This document shows, one piece after another, positions 5,914 through 12,865 of a DNA stretch of 14,430 nt. This DNA is from a bacterium (Candidatus Gribaldobacteria) CG10_big_fil_rev_8_21_14_0_10_41_12 (GTDB lineage: Bacteria > Patescibacteriota > Minisyncoccia > Minisyncoccales > CG1-02-41-26). The notes beneath the pieces are model-generated. The model did no database searches. It worked only from the letters and a program-made list of their open reading frames with translations, and was not told the origin of the DNA. The DNA lies in NCBI GenBank assembly GCA_002773545.1, contig PFAV01000054.1, forward strand, positions 1,748 through 16,177, given 5' to 3'. A program made the position numbers and the translations under genes. Each line of letters starts with the position of its first letter. The stretch's first letter is position 1.

Positions 5914-7452
5914 ATGCTCGCTAAAATATTTTCTGGAGCGTTAAGGGGCATTCAGGCGCAAATCATTGAAGTAGAGGTGTCGGCCAACCAAGGCCTGCGT
6001 AGTTTTAGCGTAGTGGGCTTGGCCGATACAGCCATTAAAGAGGCCAAAGAAAGAATTGGCTCGGCCATTAAAAACATTGGCTTGAAATCGCCCTTGCAAG
6101 AAACCCGCAAAGTGGTGGTCAACTTAGCTCCCGCCAGCTTAAAAAAAGAAGGCAGTCATTACGACTTGCCCATTGCTTTGGGCTATCTTTTAGCCTCCGA
6201 GCAAACTAACTTTAACCCCAACGATAAAATTATTTTAGGAGAATTAGCTCTCAACGGCGACTTGCGGCCAATCAAGGGCGCTTTGTCTTTTGCTTTATTG
6301 GCCAGTCAAAAGGGCTTTAAGCAAATTATCCTGCCACAAGAAAATGTTAAAGAAGCCAGCTTGGTTCGCTTATCAGCCAGCCAAAACAATCTTGAAATAA
6401 TCGGCCTGAATAATCTTAAACAAGCCATTTTTTTCTTAGAAGGCCAGCTAACCATCAACCAGAGTAAATTTGTTTTGGCTGATTTTATCGGAAAATCAGC
6501 CAGCAATGGCATTAATTTGGACTGGGTTAAAGGCCAAAGCCATAGCAAAAGGGGTTTGGAAATAGCGGTGGCAGGAGGACATAATCTATTCTTGCAAGGC
6601 CCGCCCGGCACTGGCAAAACACTTTTGGCTAAAGCGGCTGTTTCTATTATGCCCGATTTGGCGAGCGAAGAATTATTAGAATTGGCGCAAATATACAGCG
6701 CCAGCGGTTTTAATATAAGTGAGCCCTGGTTTGGTCAGCGGCCATTTAGAGCGCCCCATCACAGCGCCTCGGAGCCGACAATTATCGGCGGGGGCAGTCC
6801 GGTTAAAGCGGGAGAGATAACCTTGGCTCATCGGGGCATTTTATTTTTAGACGAATTCCCGGAATTTCACCGCGATGTTTTAGAATCATTGCGCCAGCCC
6901 TTAGAACAAGGCGAAATTACTATTCAAAGAGCCAAAACCAACTTAAATTTGCCGGCCCGCTTTTTCCTAATTGCTTCGGCCAACCCCTGCCCTTGCGGCT
7001 ACTACAACGAACCCAACAAAAATTGCACCTGCGCCCCCAGCCAAGTGGCCGCCTATCGGCGAAAAATGTCCGGGCCGTTAATGGACAGAATGGATATTTT
7101 TTGCTGGGTGTCTTCGCTGAAATACGAACATTTAGTTGGCGAACCCGATATTGACAAAGAAACCATGGCTGTGAAACAAAATGTCGCCTTAGCCCGTAAT
7201 AGACAAAAAGAACGACTGCGGGGCGAGGGGCTTTTCATTAACGCTGAAATGACCCCGCCTTTAATTAAAAAACATTGCCCCATAGACAATGTTAGCCAAG
7301 AAATGCTGCGCAAAAGCGTTGATTCGGGCGATTTGTCGGGCCGAGGTTATCACCGAGTGCTCAAAGTGGCGCGCACCATCGCTGATTTAGCCGGTAGAGA
7401 AAACATTGAATTGAAAGACATCACCGAGGCCTTGAGCTATCGCCAACGCTAA
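5914..7452 (+). CDS. comM: ComM/YifB family AAA+ ATPase (Mg-chelatase-like)
   Basis: A 512-residue protein of normal ComM length. ComM is a hexameric helicase that drives branch migration when incoming single-stranded DNA recombines during natural transformation. Regions: N-terminal ChlI-like domain (about 1-165, LAKIFSGALRGIQAQIIEVE...FSVVGLADTAIKEAKERI), AAA+ core with Walker A GPPGTGKT (229-236) and Walker B LFLDE (310-314), the family's cysteine cluster NPCPCGYYN...CTC, and the C-terminal Mg-chelatase domain (RGYHRVLKVARTIADL). The ATG at 5914 is chosen: the upstream TTG at 5902 lies inside the nusA terminator stem. The stop overlaps the M23 gene's stop by 4 bp on the other strand. It fits the DNA uptake expected of CPR cells. 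Confidence 0.93.
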   Translation: MLAKIFSGALRGIQAQIIEVEVSANQGLRSFSVVGLADTAIKEAKERIGSAIKNIGLKSPLQETRKVVVNLAPASLKKEGSHYDLPIALGYLLASEQTNFNPNDKIILGELALNGDLRPIKGALSFALLASQKGFKQIILPQENVKEASLVRLSASQNNLEIIGLNNLKQAIFFLEGQLTINQSKFVLADFIGKSASNGINLDWVKGQSHSKRGLEIAVAGGHNLFLQGPPGTGKTLLAKAAVSIMPDLASEELLELAQIYSASGFNISEPWFGQRPFRAPHHSASEPTIIGGGSPVKAGEITLAHRGILFLDEFPEFHRDVLESLRQPLEQGEITIQRAKTNLNLPARFFLIASANPCPCGYYNEPNKNCTCAPSQVAAYRRKMSGPLMDRMDIFCWVSSLKYEHLVGEPDIDKETMAVKQNVALARNRQKERLRGEGLFINAEMTPPLIKKHCPIDNVSQEMLRKSVDSGDLSGRGYHRVLKVARTIADLAGRENIELKDITEALSYRQR

Positions 7453-8507
7453 CGGCCCAGCTTGGCGCCCACAGCGTATTTAGCAAAAGGATTGGCGGCA
7501 AAGCGCACATCAAAATGCAAATGGCAACCCGCTTCCCCGGCCGGAATAGTGAGACCGGTGTGTCCCACATAGCCAATAATTTGGCCTTGGTCAACTGATT
7601 TTCCCGCTGTTACCACAAAAGATGACAAATGGCCGTAATAAGTAACCGCGCCATTGTTGTGCAAAATCCGCACGAAATTGCCGCCAGTGGCGGTAAAGCC
7701 AACCCGCTGAACTTCGCCGGCCGCGGCCGCGAAAACTGGATCGCCGCAACGATTGTTGTTAAAATCAACCGCGTTAAACCAATGCAGACCCTGACTGACC
7801 ATGCAAGGCGCGGGCAAAGGCGCGATAAAATAGGACTTAGGTAAAGGCACGCTGTTATACTTGGGAACCGTCTTGGGCTTAACCCCGCCCGGAATTACCA
7901 AAAAATCGCCCGCCTTAATATTGCCATAATCTCCTAATTGGTTAAAATCAATAATGTCTTGAACGCTGGCCTGATAAAGTTTAGCCAGCGATTTGACGGT
8001 TTCGTTTTTTTGCGCGATGTGCATAGCGCCTGAAATCGGCAAAATGACTAATTCTTGACCTTCTTTAAGAACTGATTTACTGGTTAAATTATTAGCCCAA
8101 AGCAAGGTGTTCAAAGAAATATCAAACTTTTGCGCTATAGCAGCGGTGGTGTCGTTTTTTTGCACAGGATAAAGCTCAATTTCTTGACGCGATTGACTAA
8201 CGCCATAATCGCCCTCTGCCAAAACAGCTAAAACACGGCCTTTGACCAAAGACGGCGGGGCTGATGGTTGCAAGGTAGTGCCATTAATCAAGCAAAGAGT
8301 GGCCTCGGGGCTGGGATGACAACTCGTAGAAAGTAAAAACTGGCCGTTGTCTATCACATCTCTGGCTAATGAAGTATGGCTGGCGTTATTTTGCCACAAA
8401 AAAACCGCTGTTAGACCGAACAGCAGGCCAGCCAAAATAAGACACAAAAACAGAGATTTGGGCAATCTCTGGAAAAAACCGAACGAAAATTGTCGCTGTC
8501 TACTCAC
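7449..8507 (-). CDS. Membrane-anchored LysM/M23 family peptidase
   Basis: A predicted cell-wall hydrolase of 352 residues when started at GTG 8507; an in-frame TTG at 8525 would add six. One membrane helix (about 18-38) is followed by two LysM peptidoglycan-binding repeats (about 113-157 and 163-206), a proline-rich linker, and an M23 metallopeptidase domain (about 235-345). Visible metal and catalytic residues: D248 in AVDF, H293 in YYGHLS, and H329/H331 in CHLHFDV. The first metal histidine is normally four residues before the Asp; here that position is F, and the nearest His is H242, six before. I recall this spacing from CPR relatives, so the enzyme is probably active. It should cut peptide cross-links outside the membrane. 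Convergent with comM and divergent from rsmA. Confidence 0.9.
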   Translation of the reverse strand: MSRQRQFSFGFFQRLPKSLFLCLILAGLLFGLTAVFLWQNNASHTSLARDVIDNGQFLLSTSCHPSPEATLCLINGTTLQPSAPPSLVKGRVLAVLAEGDYGVSQSRQEIELYPVQKNDTTAAIAQKFDISLNTLLWANNLTSKSVLKEGQELVILPISGAMHIAQKNETVKSLAKLYQASVQDIIDFNQLGDYGNIKAGDFLVIPGGVKPKTVPKYNSVPLPKSYFIAPLPAPCMVSQGLHWFNAVDFNNNRCGDPVFAAAAGEVQRVGFTATGGNFVRILHNNGAVTYYGHLSSFVVTAGKSVDQGQIIGYVGHTGLTIPAGEAGCHLHFDVRFAANPFAKYAVGAKLGR

Positions 8508-8513
8508 GCATTT

Positions 8514-8542
8514 ATTTTGGCTCAAAATCGCTCAAAAATCAA
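8514..8542 (-). promoter_or_regulatory. Candidate leaderless promoter of the M23 peptidase gene
   Basis: On the minus strand TTGATT (8542-8537), a 17-base spacer and CAAAAT (8519-8514) are followed after six bases by GTG at 8507. This spacing matches the other leaderless genes here and is the reason for preferring GTG 8507 over TTG 8525. Confidence 0.4.
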
Positions 8543-8560
8543 GATATTTACCCACATCTT

Positions 8561-9478
8561 ATGCACAAGACGATATCAAGAGACAAAATAAAGAATTTGT
8601 CAAATGAGCGCCCCGCGCCTGCCGGGCCTATTAAAGCCCTGGGGCAAAATTTTTTGCGTTACGAAAAAATCGTCTGGCAAGTTATTGGGGTTGCCAACCT
8701 AAAACCAAGCGATACAGTCATAGAAGTAGGGCCGGGCAAAGGAGCCTTGACTTTTAAGCTGGCTCAAAAAGCAGGTAAAGTTATGGCCGTAGAAAAAGAC
8801 CAACGGCTGGCTGGATTGCTCCAAGAAAAATTATCAGCCAATGATATAAAAAATGTGGAAATTGTTAATGAAGACATTCTTAATTTTCAATTTTCGCCCC
8901 AGTGTTATTCTGAGCCAGCAGGCGAAGAATCCCGGGATTCTTCGGCCATTAGGCCTCAGAATGACAGGAGCAATTCAAACTACAAAGTGGTGGCGAATTT
9001 GCCTTACAATATCGCCACGGCCGTAATTATGAAATTTTTAGAAACTAAAAACCCGCCTAAACTAATGGTAGTTATAGTACAAAAAGAAATCGGCCAGAAA
9101 ATTGCGGCCAAGCCGCCTAAAATGTCTAAGCTGTCGGTTTTCAGCCAGCTTTACAGTGAGGTAAAAATTGTTGACTATATTTCGCGAAAATGTTTTTACC
9201 CGCAACCCAAGGTTGATGGGGCTATTTTATTAATTCAACCCAAAAAAATAATAATCAAGCCAAAAGCTCTGGCTATTTTTACGCGAATTGCGCGGGCCGG
9301 CTTTGTTTGGCCTAGAAAACAGCTAGCCAACAATCTGGCCAAGGGTCTGGACATTGATAAAAATAAAATAAATCAGTGGTTCGGCCAAAACCAAATTTTG
9401 CCCACTCGCCGGCCAGAAACTTTGACTGTGGAGGAGTGGATAAAATTGACCGAAAGTTTTCCACAGGTTATAATGTAG
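8561..9478 (+). CDS. rsmA: 16S rRNA dimethyladenosine transferase RsmA/KsgA, with a repeat-derived insert
   Basis: RsmA dimethylates two adjacent adenines in helix 45 of 16S rRNA late in small-subunit assembly. The 305-residue product has the family landmarks: ALGQNFL (26-32), SAM motif VIEVGPGKGALT (53-64), acidic E78, EDIL (104-107), catalytic motif NLPY (146-149), and FYPQPKVDGA (212-221). Between EDIL and NLPY, where relatives have a short loop, residues 115-137 (CYSEPAGEESRDSSAIRPQN...) are encoded by a complete copy of the 62-bp palindromic repeat. The frame stays open, and all catalytic motifs survive. The ATG at 8561 is the only upstream ATG in frame; no SD is visible. The last codons carry a strong promoter for the next gene. 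Confidence 0.95.
   Translation: MHKTISRDKIKNLSNERPAPAGPIKALGQNFLRYEKIVWQVIGVANLKPSDTVIEVGPGKGALTFKLAQKAGKVMAVEKDQRLAGLLQEKLSANDIKNVEIVNEDILNFQFSPQCYSEPAGEESRDSSAIRPQNDRSNSNYKVVANLPYNIATAVIMKFLETKNPPKLMVVIVQKEIGQKIAAKPPKMSKLSVFSQLYSEVKIVDYISRKCFYPQPKVDGAILLIQPKKIIIKPKALAIFTRIARAGFVWPRKQLANNLAKGLDIDKNKINQWFGQNQILPTRRPETLTVEEWIKLTESFPQVIM
8904..8965. repeat. 62-bp palindromic repeat inserted in frame in rsmA
   Basis: Ends GTTATTCTGAG and CTCAGAATGAC are inverted repeats with one mismatch, and the centre is a perfect 20-bp palindrome around CCCGGG (8925-8944 approximately). The two halves read outward from the centre. It has the same length as the copy at 9483-9544, and its left half matches 1116-1143 in reverse complement. 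Confidence 0.85.
9446..9474 (+). promoter_or_regulatory. Near-consensus promoter inside the end of rsmA
   Basis: TTGACC (9446-9451), a 17-base spacer and TATAAT (9469-9474), the closest match to the sigma-70 consensus in the window. The predicted start (about 9481) falls at the edge of the 62-bp repeat, so the mRNA for the VirB6-like gene would begin with that hairpin. The rsmA stop overlaps the region. Confidence 0.7.
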
Positions 9479-9482
9479 GAAT

Positions 9483-9544
9483 GTCATCCTGAGCGAAGCG
9501 AAGGATCCCGAAAAAAGATTCTTCGCCTGCTGGCTCAGAATGAC
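9483..9544. repeat. Complete 62-bp palindromic repeat between rsmA and the VirB6-like gene
   Basis: The left half (GTCATCCTGAGCGAAGCG...GGATCCC) and the right half (GATTCTTCGCC...CTCAGAATGAC) are diverged inverted copies around AAAAAA. It is exactly as long as the copy in rsmA. It separates the strong promoter at 9446-9474 from the ATG at 9564 and would be the first thing transcribed. Confidence 0.85.
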
Positions 9545-9563
9545 GCATTGGTAATTTTCTAAA

Positions 9564-11666
9564 ATGTTAACTCGTAAAATTCATTGGCGAGCATTTCTAC
9601 TTTTAGGATTAACCCTTGGGGTGGTTTTTCTGTTGGCTCCTTTATCATCGCAAGCCGCTTGGTATGACTATCTCACGCCCACTGGCCTGGCCTCGGGTTT
9701 TGTGGGGCTGATTCTTAAAATAATTTTGGGCATCACTGGCTTGCTGGTGAGATTTGCCAACTGGTTTGTTACTTGGACGCTGGGCAACCCCTACAACATT
9801 TCCTATACTCGGCCCGGCTTGCGAGCGCCCGACAATTTTGTGATTGAAATCGGCTGGACGCTTTTGCGCGACTTAGTTAATATGGCCTTTATCTTGGGCT
9901 TGGCCTACATCGGCTTTTCCACTGCTTTGGATTTTGGCAATAAGTTTAAAACCAAAAAAACATTTCTCAATTTACTGCTCATCGCCTTGTTAATCAATTT
10001 CACCCCAGCCATTTGCGGAGCGGTGGTGGATGTAGGCAATATCTTGGGCAGCTTTTTTATACAAGGCGCTGATTTTTCAACCTTATCAGCCATTTTTGAA
10101 CGCCAACAAGGATTTCTCGCGCGCGATTGGTCTAATATTATCACCGACGGCACCTTGATGTTTAACACTTTGATGCTCATCGGTTTTGGCATAGTTGCCG
10201 CTTTGGTGCTGTCTATTTATGGCATTCTATTTTTGGCGCGAGGCCCGATTATTTGGCTGTTGGTGATTCTCTCGCCGGCAGCTTTTTTCTGCTATATTTT
10301 TGAAAAAACCAAAAAACAATTTGACCAATGGTGGGAGCTGTTTTTGCAATGGGCGCTGATCTTGCCGGTACTGCTGGGATTTTTCCTTTATCTCTCAATG
10401 CAGATCTTGGCGCGCACCAACGAAATTATGTCGGTGAGCGGAGGGGAGGTGAGCGGATTTCTTAACCAAATCTTGCCCTATACCATACCAGTGGGCTTTT
10501 TGGTAGCCGGACTTTTCTTAACCACCAGCAAGCTAATGGGCGGAGGGGCCAAAGCCATTCTGGGCGTAGCCAAAGGCGCGGCCTTGGGGGTGGCCGGCGG
10601 AGTAGGAGCGAACGCGCTTTTTGCCGGCAAGAAAGGCGTGTCCAGCGCGAGAAACGCTTGGCGAAAAAGTGAAAGGTTTGGCGACGCTAAAAAGCCAGGT
10701 GAAAAGGGCTACGAAGAATGGCAACAAAAGCATAAAGTGATAGCTAAGGCAAACGAAATAGGCCGCTTTGCTTTTGGCGGAGAAACAGCCACCGAAAAAG
10801 CCAACTGGGGCACGGGCACCAAAATTGCCCGCAAAGCTTTGCGATATCCATTGGCTTTTGCTACTCTTGGCGCTGCTTATTGGGCCAACCCGGCGCGAAA
10901 AAGAATCAACGCCAAAATAGGCGGGGCTCTTGATGAAGAACGAGACAAGAAATCCGATAAGAGAGTAGAAGAATTGAAGGGCAAATCAGTATCGTTCCTT
11001 AACGCGACCTTAGAAAACGCTATGCCCGGCATTGTCAGCCGCCAAGAACGATTGAATGTGGCTGAAGCCATGATGAAAAACCCGGCGCCGTTAAGCGCTT
11101 TCACCGCGCTCACGCCAACTATGAGAAAACAACTTATCGAAGATGCCCTTAACGACAATGATCCCGAAAGAATAAACCACTTCAAGGCGCTTGACCCAAT
11201 GATCACCGCCGAGATTGTTAAAAGAAAGAACCTTTCAAAAACCTGGCTCAAAAAAGCCGGCCTTGACCTCGACCCCGAAAAGGGGGAGATGGAAAAATAT
11301 GGTAAATATGGAATTGACCCGTTAGCCGCCAAAATCATAGCCGAAGCCAGAAAAAGCCAAATGGAAAGCTATAGTATGGAAACCCTTAAAATCGCCGCCG
11401 ACTCTAACTTAATCAATGACTTTTGGAATGGCACAATAGTTGGCAGGGCGGGCGAACTATTAGGCGCCAAGGCCGTGCAAGCGATACAAGATAATCTGAA
11501 AACCCAAGAGTATTATATGGAAATAATGCCAAACGGCCGCCCACGCAATGCGCAATTAGGTAATTACATCGTCAGCCAGACTGGTCGGGCTTTGGGGCTT
11601 GGCTTTAAGGATGAGGAGGGGAAAATAGATTTCAAAGCAGAACGAACAAAATTAAAAAACGAATAA
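9564..11666 (+). CDS. VirB6/TrbL-like type IV secretion membrane protein, probably truncated
   Basis: A 700-residue polytopic protein. A signal peptide (about 9-31, SSQAA) is followed by membrane helices at about 43-68, 97-118, 134-158, 200-226, 229-247, 262-282 and 303-322. A glycine/alanine-rich segment follows (325-352), then a long charged helical domain (about 355-700). The stretch RGPIIWLLVILSPAAFFCYI followed by KQFDQWWELFLQWALILPVL, a WW after a cytoplasmic loop, is typical of the VirB6/TrbL-like proteins of CPR, thought to form the inner-membrane part of a DNA- or pilus-related channel. The assignment rests on pattern, not alignment. The frame continues past the TAA at 11664-11666 for 105 more codons, so the tail is probably lost by a nonsense change. 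The ATG has no SD; transcription likely from 9446-9474. Confidence 0.7.
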   Translation: MLTRKIHWRAFLLLGLTLGVVFLLAPLSSQAAWYDYLTPTGLASGFVGLILKIILGITGLLVRFANWFVTWTLGNPYNISYTRPGLRAPDNFVIEIGWTLLRDLVNMAFILGLAYIGFSTALDFGNKFKTKKTFLNLLLIALLINFTPAICGAVVDVGNILGSFFIQGADFSTLSAIFERQQGFLARDWSNIITDGTLMFNTLMLIGFGIVAALVLSIYGILFLARGPIIWLLVILSPAAFFCYIFEKTKKQFDQWWELFLQWALILPVLLGFFLYLSMQILARTNEIMSVSGGEVSGFLNQILPYTIPVGFLVAGLFLTTSKLMGGGAKAILGVAKGAALGVAGGVGANALFAGKKGVSSARNAWRKSERFGDAKKPGEKGYEEWQQKHKVIAKANEIGRFAFGGETATEKANWGTGTKIARKALRYPLAFATLGAAYWANPARKRINAKIGGALDEERDKKSDKRVEELKGKSVSFLNATLENAMPGIVSRQERLNVAEAMMKNPAPLSAFTALTPTMRKQLIEDALNDNDPERINHFKALDPMITAEIVKRKNLSKTWLKKAGLDLDPEKGEMEKYGKYGIDPLAAKIIAEARKSQMESYSMETLKIAADSNLINDFWNGTIVGRAGELLGAKAVQAIQDNLKTQEYYMEIMPNGRPRNAQLGNYIVSQTGRALGLGFKDEEGKIDFKAERTKLKNE

Positions 11667-11693
11667 CAACAAATAACCAACGACTGGCAAAAA

Positions 11694-11984
11694 TTGTTTG
11701 ACGAACAACAACAAGCGACCGCTAAACAACAAGAATTGCGAACAAATATAACCAACATAGACAACACTATTAACAATTATAATATGATAGGAGGAGCCAA
11801 GATTAACGAAGGCGAGCTAAATAAGCAAAAGCAATCATTTGACGATGAGTTAACCGCTATTAGCGCCAATAGCCAGCAAATCGCCGTCAAATTAGCTGAA
11901 TTTGAAAAGAAAAAAACAGAAAAAGCCCAAGAGCTGGCCGACTTAGAAGCCAAAGAGAAAGGGGCAAAAAACAAAAAAACATAA
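11694..11984 (+). CDS. Coiled-coil tail of the VirB6-like gene, split off by an in-frame stop
   Basis: An open stretch in the same frame as the 700-residue gene. It is open from 11667, directly after that gene's TAA, and ends at TAA 11982-11984. The first possible start is a TTG at 11694 with no SD, which would give 96 residues. The sequence is glutamine-, lysine- and glutamate-rich and reads as a long coiled coil (FDEQQQATAKQQELRTNITN, then AVKLAEFEKKKTEKAQELAD), ending in a basic tail. It continues the charged helical character of the preceding C-terminus (FKAERTKLKNE). I read it as a separated C-terminal segment, or an independent small gene if TTG is used. A terminator follows. Confidence 0.5.
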   Translation: MFDEQQQATAKQQELRTNITNIDNTINNYNMIGGAKINEGELNKQKQSFDDELTAISANSQQIAVKLAEFEKKKTEKAQELADLEAKEKGAKNKKT

Positions 11985-12003
11985 ACTCATCTAGAAAATT
12001 TAA

Positions 12004-12033
12004 AAAGGTAGACACGGTGTCTACCTTTCTTTA
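12004..12033. terminator. Bidirectional rho-independent terminator
   Basis: A perfect 11-bp stem, AAAGGTAGACA (12004-12014) with TGTCTACCTTT (12018-12028), loop CGG. On the plus strand it ends the VirB6-like transcript (CTTT follows). On the minus strand five T follow the stem, ending the transcript of the gene at 12040-12291, whose stop is 7 bases away. Confidence 0.9.
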
Positions 12034-12039
12034 TTGTTA

Positions 12040-12291
12040 CTAGTAGTAAATATGACACCACAGGCTACCTAGATCATCAATAGTAGCATATTTATTGCCA
12101 AACTCATTGGTAATAACTACCTCGCTTGGGTTAGTTAATGCGACACAACAGAATTTCCCGCTATCTTTATGAATACTCATTGAAAGAAAGCGTTTGTTAT
12201 TTTTCTTCTGCCATTTTCTCAACCGCTTGTAAAGTTTACGCATAGATGAACTCTCAAAATAAAGCAAATTACGCTTGTTTCTGTTAGACAT
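12040..12291 (-). CDS. Small basic protein of unknown function, with strong SD
   Basis: An 83-residue protein. The N-terminal half is rich in lysine and arginine (SNRNKRNLLYF, MRKLYKRLRKWQKKNNKR); a probable beta-rich half follows (FLSMSIHKDSGKFCCVALTNPSEVVITNEF). Not recognised; nucleic-acid binding is conceivable from the charge only. The start ATG at 12291 is set by AAAAAAGGAG ending 8 bases upstream; an in-frame GTG at 12312 lies upstream of that SD and is rejected. The SD is unlike most genes in this window. Upstream come the shared 18-bp block and a half repeat, the same order as in the next gene. Ends at a bidirectional terminator. Probably accessory. Confidence 0.7.
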   Translation of the reverse strand: MSNRNKRNLLYFESSSMRKLYKRLRKWQKKNNKRFLSMSIHKDSGKFCCVALTNPSEVVITNEFGNKYATIDDLGSLWCHIYY

Positions 12292-12317
12292 AACATCTTC
12301 TCCTTTTTTCACTTTTG

Positions 12318-12335
12318 AAAAATAAATTGTTAAAA
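12318..12335 (-). promoter_or_regulatory. 18-bp upstream block, copy 1
   Basis: AAAAATAAATTGTTAAAA (plus-strand spelling) is identical to 12811-12828. On the minus strand it reads TTTTAACAATTTATTTTT and lies 15 bases upstream of the SD of the 83-residue gene. It probably contains the promoter or an operator; exact -35 and -10 boxes cannot be fixed. Confidence 0.55.
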
Positions 12336-12343
12336 AACTTATA

Positions 12344-12368
12344 GATCCTTCGCTCCGCTCAGGATGAC
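12344..12368. repeat. Half copy of the palindromic repeat (GGATCC type)
   Basis: GATCCTTCGCTCCGCTCAGG followed by ATGAC is the reverse complement of the left half of the element at 9483-9544, with small changes. Its end joins a TGACGGC-TAGT-GCCGTCA hairpin (12365-12382) just past the stop of the minus-strand gene at 12389, which may help end that transcript. Confidence 0.75.
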
Positions 12369-12388
12369 GGCTAGTGCCGTCAGATTTC

Positions 12389-12790
12389 TCAACCCTTTCT
12401 TCTAAATATTATTATCGCCCCAACAGCTAGGCTGATTAGAGCGATAATTAAAAGGCCTGGCACTGTTATCTTGTCTGCAATCCATACAATGGCTTTTACA
12501 ACGGCCCACACAATAACAAATAGCGTCTTGATAGGCCACCATACTATTTTTAGAAGGGCCAGCATGAAGCCCCAATGACCAGTAGCATTACCTCCTATCC
12601 CCACAATCAACGCTATGAAAAATAACAAAAAGATGATTATACCAGCAACAATAGCAATAACACACCCAACTCCCCCGCCACCTCCAGAGGAAGAGTGTTC
12701 GCTACCACTACTCTCATTCCGTCTATTTTCGGGTTTGCCAGGTTCATTGTTCAATCTAATATACTCCCCATCTTTATTAAAGTGTCCCAT
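12389..12790 (-). CDS. Small membrane protein with glycine-rich linker and strong SD
   Basis: A 133-residue protein. A hydrophilic N-terminus (MGHFNKDGEYIRLNNEPGKP) and a low-complexity Ser/Gly linker (SSGSEHSSSGGGGG) are followed by about three membrane helices: GCVIAIVAGIIIFLLFFIALIVG, the tryptophan-rich KIVWWPIKTLFVIVWAVVKAIVW, and a final helix near the C-terminus ending FRRKG. Not recognised. The ATG at 12790 is chosen because AAAGGAG ends 5 bases upstream; a longer in-frame ORF reaching 12838 would begin inside the repeat. The upstream order (half repeat, 18-bp block, SD) repeats that of the neighbouring 83-residue gene, so the two look like sister cassettes. Confidence 0.7.
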   Translation of the reverse strand: MGHFNKDGEYIRLNNEPGKPENRRNESSGSEHSSSGGGGGVGCVIAIVAGIIIFLLFFIALIVGIGGNATGHWGFMLALLKIVWWPIKTLFVIVWAVVKAIVWIADKITVPGLLIIALISLAVGAIIIFRRKG

Positions 12791-12810
12791 GACAACTCCT
12801 TTCAATTTCA

Positions 12811-12828
12811 AAAAATAAATTGTTAAAA
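12811..12828 (-). promoter_or_regulatory. 18-bp upstream block, copy 2
   Basis: Identical to 12318-12335. On the minus strand it lies 8 bases upstream of the AAAGGAG of the 133-residue gene and directly downstream of a half repeat. Confidence 0.55.
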
Positions 12829-12833
12829 CTTGT

Positions 12834-12865
12834 GTCATTCTGAGGCCTACTGACCAAAGAATCCC
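12834..12865. repeat. Half copy of the palindromic repeat (GAATCCC type)
   Basis: GTCATTCTGAGGCCTA...AAAGAATCCC has the same ends as the half units at 1116-1143 and in rsmA, and its GGCCT interior resembles the right half of the rsmA copy. Confidence 0.7.

Noticed and set aside
12291..12312. GTG start at 12312 for the small basic protein
   Set aside because: It would translate through the AAAAAAGGAG sequence, which is correctly placed as SD for the ATG at 12291.
12791..12838. Longer form of the glycine-linker membrane protein starting at 12838
   Set aside because: It would begin in the palindromic repeat and read through the 18-bp block and the SD; ATG 12790 has AAAGGAG five bases before it.
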